From: an uncultured Porphyromonadaceae bacterium
GTDB lineage: Bacteria > Bacteroidota > Bacteroidia > Bacteroidales > Coprobacteraceae
Length of the DNA: 64,000 bases
Assembly: GCA_900545915.1 (NCBI GenBank)
Contig: URAV01000001.1
Span: 62,001 to 126,000 of the forward strand
Direction of reading: 5' to 3'
Made by a program: the position numbers and the translations under genes
The notes under the pieces: model-generated
Seen by the model: only the letters and a program-made list of their open reading frames with translations
The model's database searches: none
Told to the model about the DNA's origin: nothing
Shown: positions 61,801 to 64,000 of the stretch, one piece after another
How the letters are laid out: each line of letters opens with the position of its first letter
How positions within the stretch are numbered: the stretch's first letter is position 1

Positions 61801-62088
61801 AAGACCTATAGCTTGAGGAAATACCGTAAATTTTCCGGGACGAACAACTCCGTGCAAGGCTTCGTTCCCATGATAATATTTATCGATTCCCAAGCGGGGA
61901 ATAGCCGGAGATGTTGCCCGCAAGAGAGAAATTTTTTCAGAAACATTCAAACGGGAAAGCAAATCTTTAATCCTTTCATGATGAGACAATGTCGTATCCC
62001 TGAAAGGATAATTGACCTGAGCTACCGTAAAGGAAGAAATTTGCAACAAAAGCACTATCGTTCCGATACATTTTCCTATTTTTTGCAT
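58867..62088 (-). CDS. GH3 beta-glucosidase-type enzyme with two tandem PA14 domains and T9SS sorting domain
   Basis: 1073 residues. Signal peptide (1-23); GH3 N-terminal barrel with 'ARDPRWGRTPETYGEDPFL', 'KHFAANNEEHNR' and the nucleophile Asp in 'DGYVVSDCSALEY'; start of the alpha/beta sandwich ('LALEAARQSLVLLKND'); two PA14 domains inserted in tandem ('LKVEYFDNANLSGTP' and 'LTVEYFDNMDLSGTP'); rest of the sandwich ('EREGQDRSTIELPEDQ', 'AWYPGEQGGTAVAEALFGDYNPGGRLPLTFY'); FN3-like domain; T9SS sorting domain ('DIYNVDGKLIHTG', 'YVVKVTGENGK'). It likely hydrolyses terminal beta-glucose or xylose from glycans at the cell surface. One PA14 is common in GH3; two is unusual. Confidence 0.92.
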   Translation of the reverse strand: MQKIGKCIGTIVLLLQISSFTVAQVNYPFRDTTLSHHERIKDLLSRLNVSEKISLLRATSPAIPRLGIDKYYHGNEALHGVVRPGKFTVFPQAIGLASMWNPDLLQEVSTAISDEARGRWNELNQGKDQTAGSSDLLTFWSPTINMARDPRWGRTPETYGEDPFLTATLGIAFVRGLQGNDPKYIKVVSTPKHFAANNEEHNRASGNAVISERDLREYYFPAFEKCVKEGQAQSIMSAYNAVNGIPCTLNKWLLTNVLRNDWGFDGYVVSDCSALEYIVSQHHYVDTYEEAASLCIKAGLDLECGDNVYITPLLNAYNRGMVTMSEIDSAAYRVLRGRMRLGLFDDPQKNPYNKISPSVVGCEKHRELALEAARQSLVLLKNDKDMLPIQTDNIKSIAVVGINAANCEFGDYSGTPVNTPISVLEGIKARIGDQVEVKYAPWVSPALEYTLIGKSAFPNGLKVEYFDNANLSGTPNTRVEDYLLFDPKNRPPDPLVPGSPMSIRWTGELIAPATGQYTFAFTSDDGCRLYLNGEKLIDSWRVRSEETDYITVTLEKGKTYELKAEYFDNGGEAIAKLAWKTPVSKAFEYNLIGKSAFPDGLTVEYFDNMDLSGTPNIDMEESIFFDPKNQPSDPLIPRGKMSIRWTGNLVAPETGRHTFAFTSDDGCRLYLDGKKLIDSWKIRAEETDYVSVYLEKGKTYKLVAEYFDNDGEAIAKLAWRTPGTDSEGLLDAYGDAGEIIRGSDLTIAVLGIDRTIEREGQDRSTIELPEDQQIFIEEAYKANPNTVVVLVAGSSLAINWIDQNIPAVLDAWYPGEQGGTAVAEALFGDYNPGGRLPLTFYNSLADLPAFDDYNVKNNRTYMYFEGKPLYPFGYGLSYTDFAYRGLDVTQDEENVTVKFFVSNTGNYDGDEVAQVYIQFPDQGTILPLKQLKGFKRVHIAKGQEMEIAVRIPKKELRLWSESNSEFYTPEGNYIFLVGASSDDIRLQQVVPIRYVSALDAESLEGVRIFSRDHRIVVTAENPVRLDIYNVDGKLIHTGQNILGRSEVSVPTGNYVVKVTGENGKNISFKVVVS
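59926..60750 (-). repeat. Tandem duplication encoding two PA14 domains
   Basis: Two coding units repeat with a period of about 420 bp (140 codons). Matching words include 'LIGKSAFP-GL-VEYFDN', 'FDPKN-P-DPL-P', 'MSIRWTG', 'TFAFTSDDGCRLYL-G-KLIDSW' and 'AEYFDN-GEAIAKLAW-TP'. The copies start near 60750 and 60330. Most codon differences are synonymous or conservative, so this is a fairly recent in-frame duplication. Confidence 0.85.
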
Positions 62089-62233
62089 TTTATACCTTTT
62101 TAATATTCAATTCATACATACAATACCATACTTAAAAATAAATTTTTATTCGTTTTCAAAATAACGAATTTTTTTAACTTCTATTCAGAACCCGTCGAAA
62201 TTTCACAAATATATAAAAACGTCTTTGAATAAT

Positions 62234-62274
62234 TTTGCCCGGGATAATAGCGACAAACATTTATCCCGGGCAAA
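62234..62274 (-). terminator. 14-bp GC-rich hairpin between the CBM6 and GH3 genes
   Basis: Arms 62234-62247 and 62261-62274 are perfect complements with a 13-nt loop. It lies 35 bp after the minus-strand CBM6-type gene and 146 bp before the GH3 start. There is no T-run on either side, so it is either a weak terminator or an RNA-processing/stability element in a shared transcript. Confidence 0.45.
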
Positions 62275-62308
62275 TCAACTTAACGACTAACCGTAATACA
62301 ATATAAGA

Positions 62309-64000
62309 CTATTTTACAAGCACTTTATATGTCCCTACAGCACCATTCTTATCTGTTACTTTCACGATATAGAAACCTGAGGCAGCATCGTATGTATTTG
62401 CTCCTGAAGATGCTACGGTTTCGGACATAGCCGCTCCGCTCAAAGCATAAACCGTTACTTTCACCGGATCTACAGTATTTACCATAATCTTTCCATTCGA
62501 AGCATATACTTCAACGCCCTCTACGTCCGCTGCAATCTGCGATACCCCTGAAAGTTCTTTCTTATCCAAATAAATATCAAACACATTAGCCCCCATAGTA
62601 GTACTGTTCAAAATATTGTAAACCATATACAACTGATGCTTTCCGGTTACTTCTCTCAACATTTCTCCGGCAGTATGCTTCTTGATATCCCAACTCCCGG
62701 TACCTTGTATTCTTACGCGGGCAATCGGTTCATGACCTTCCAAAATAGAAGCCAAATCGGTGTCCCAAGTCTCTTTCATAATAGTAAAATCAGGATCAAG
62801 ATCGATATAAAATGCAAAATTAGCCTCATCGATACTACCTAACCAACTACTTTCAGAAGAATGATTTACAACAATACTCTTATATTCGCCATTGCCGAAA
62901 TCTACTCCCTCACCCGATGCATCAAAGAAATTAATAACCGTACCGTTTTTAGTAAAACCTATATTTCCTGCCGTTTCATATTGACCTTTAGCCATTACTT
63001 CATAGAACCAAGGATTACCCTGTCCCTCAAGACATCCAACAAATGTATGATGAAATGCATCAGCCGAAGGTAACTCATCGACTACGGTTATTCCACATTT
63101 GAGTGATTCCGTCCAAAGGTTTCCTTTTGAAAATTCAATATTCTGCAAGTTAAAGCCTCCGCCTACCCATTTTGCAATAATCTTATGCTGTCCAGTAACA
63201 GACTCGATATTTTGAGCAAGCGGGGTAATATTTATCATTTGTAGCCCCGTCCAAATTTTAGCCAACAGTTTATCTTCAGAAATTTCATCCAAATAGATCT
63301 CTACATAAACGTTGATATTAACATCTTTATCCCGCTTTACATAAGCAACAATCTGGTCATAATCGCCATTACCGAAATCTACGTTTCCATAATCGGCAAT
63401 AAACCCGTCATTCGTCCATCCCCAAGAATCTCCATCGAGTTTAGTATCGAAAAAAGGAGATTCTGCACCAGCTTCTTCACCTGTTGGGACCATAGGAACC
63501 GACTCCGTAGCCAAAAGCCGAGTAGAGACATCTTCATAACCGGGTATCATATTCGGAGTACGTAAAGCAAGACCATACAAATAGTCATGCTCTCCTTCCT
63601 GAATAAACCGATCCGCCGGTATCGGATTTTCATAAAAATTTACAGCCCAAATATTACCCGATCCTCCGATAAACGTAAGATATACCTTTTGTTTTCCGAC
63701 AGGTTTGTAATATTGCGTTTGAGCTCCTTCAAAATTCCCGTCATGGTTTGGACCTTTAAGATATGCCATCGAATCGGCAAATGTATAAACAGCCTGATAA
63801 CCTCCGGTTTCATCAAGCGTAATTTGGGTAAACGGAAGTGAACTTTCATAATCCTGACCGGCATGTAATATTGCCCAACCATCCATATAATATCCATTCG
63901 CAAAAACAATACCGGCAGCAGCATATTTATTCCCATCTTCACCGAAATCCACTTCACCCAAATAAACTTGGGTATTTTCACTACAATTCCCGATATTCAT
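62309..64000 (-). CDS. CBM6-like multi-module protein with T9SS sorting domain, 5' end outside the window
   Basis: The frame is open to the last base, and the Met at 63998-64000 is not followed by a signal peptide, so this is a C-terminal part of at least 563 residues. It holds three beta-sandwich modules with CBM6-like words ('LGEVDFGEDGNKY', 'YGNVDFGNGDYDQIVAYV', 'GEGVDFGNGEYKSIVV', 'VTGQHKIIAKWVGGGFNLQNIEF', 'KVYLTFIGGSGNIWAVNF') and ends in a T9SS sorting domain ('GVEVYASNGKIMVNTVDP', 'GFYIVKVTDKNGAVG'). A catalytic domain, if any, would lie upstream. It probably binds plant or host glycans at the cell surface. Confidence 0.78.
   Translation of the reverse strand: MNIGNCSENTQVYLGEVDFGEDGNKYAAAGIVFANGYYMDGWAILHAGQDYESSLPFTQITLDETGGYQAVYTFADSMAYLKGPNHDGNFEGAQTQYYKPVGKQKVYLTFIGGSGNIWAVNFYENPIPADRFIQEGEHDYLYGLALRTPNMIPGYEDVSTRLLATESVPMVPTGEEAGAESPFFDTKLDGDSWGWTNDGFIADYGNVDFGNGDYDQIVAYVKRDKDVNINVYVEIYLDEISEDKLLAKIWTGLQMINITPLAQNIESVTGQHKIIAKWVGGGFNLQNIEFSKGNLWTESLKCGITVVDELPSADAFHHTFVGCLEGQGNPWFYEVMAKGQYETAGNIGFTKNGTVINFFDASGEGVDFGNGEYKSIVVNHSSESSWLGSIDEANFAFYIDLDPDFTIMKETWDTDLASILEGHEPIARVRIQGTGSWDIKKHTAGEMLREVTGKHQLYMVYNILNSTTMGANVFDIYLDKKELSGVSQIAADVEGVEVYASNGKIMVNTVDPVKVTVYALSGAAMSETVASSGANTYDAASGFYIVKVTDKNGAVGTYKVLVK

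Noticed and set aside
62148..62175. ATTCGTT/AACGAAT hairpin with a T-run on the plus strand
   Set aside because: Looks like a terminator, but no plus-strand gene ends nearby; probably chance in AT-rich sequence.
62186..62205. AGAACCCGTCGAAATTT as a further left end of the MITE-like repeat
   Set aside because: Resembles copy A's left end but is short, has a changed centre and no further repeat sequence follows.

Overview
The window is a stretch of chromosome from an anaerobic, gut-type member of the order Bacteroidales. The evidence is promoter boxes of the Bacteroides type (TTTG / TAnnTTTG), SusC-free but polysaccharide-degrading operons (GH26/GH130, GH92, GH36, GH2, GH3), a porQ-cmk-ispH gene order, and four proteins ending in type IX secretion (T9SS) sorting domains. 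Having T9SS together with a gut-style glycosidase set fits Barnesiellaceae, Tannerellaceae or relatives better than classical Bacteroides. The genus cannot be fixed from sequence reading alone. No rRNA, CRISPR array or complete insertion sequence is visible; one tRNA-Ser(GGA) is present.

Layout. 1-4331 (+) is the mannan disaccharide operon: GH26 mannanase (5' end outside the window), GH130 mannosylglucose phosphorylase, a GPH sugar symporter and cellobiose 2-epimerase. 4384-11114 is a loose accessory region holding rfbC, a DUF3089 lipoprotein hydrolase, an AsnB-type amidotransferase, a small GT2 protein, an acyl-carrier-like protein without its attachment serine, and an aminotransferase. These genes are separated by MITE-like repeats and a 52-bp perfect palindrome. 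11429-14536 (-) is murF, a HAD phosphatase and an M24 peptidase. 14621-21995 (-) is a MurNAc salvage operon: SpoIID-like protein, BadF-type amino-sugar kinase, MurQ etherase, tandem GT2, DUF4922 nucleotidyltransferase-like protein and an AmpG/MurT-like transporter. 22090-24285 (-), directly upstream, holds a GH108 muramidase with a long N-terminal extension and no signal peptide, followed 1 bp later by two related lipoproteins. It looks like a toxin/immunity module.

24549-33577 carries PBP1A, a deletion-scarred DUF5131 pseudogene, a GH92 mannosidase, a VOC protein, tRNA-Ser, TatD, a polyprenyl synthase and a secreted hydrolase. 33812-36418 (+) is porQ-cmk-ispH, then pfkA and a T9SS-exported endonuclease I. 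40913-45265 (+) pairs the ppGpp synthetase/hydrolase with a 7TM-HD phosphodiesterase of the c-di-AMP type. 45435-50645 (+) is the threonine operon (thrA, an ApgM-like gene in the thrB position, thrC), preceded by a 19-residue Thr-rich leader peptide and a possible attenuator. 50827-53698 (+) has a DUF4251 protein and a GH36 alpha-galactosidase. 54363-64000 (-) carries three large T9SS cargo proteins: GH2 plus FG-GAP propeller, GH3 with twin PA14 domains, and a CBM6-like protein cut by the window end.

The best candidates for something new are the GH108/twin-lipoprotein module next to the MurNAc salvage genes, the family of about 170-190 bp intergenic repeats with imperfect terminal inverted repeats, the serine-less ACP beside a GT2 with an altered metal motif, and the threonine leader peptide.
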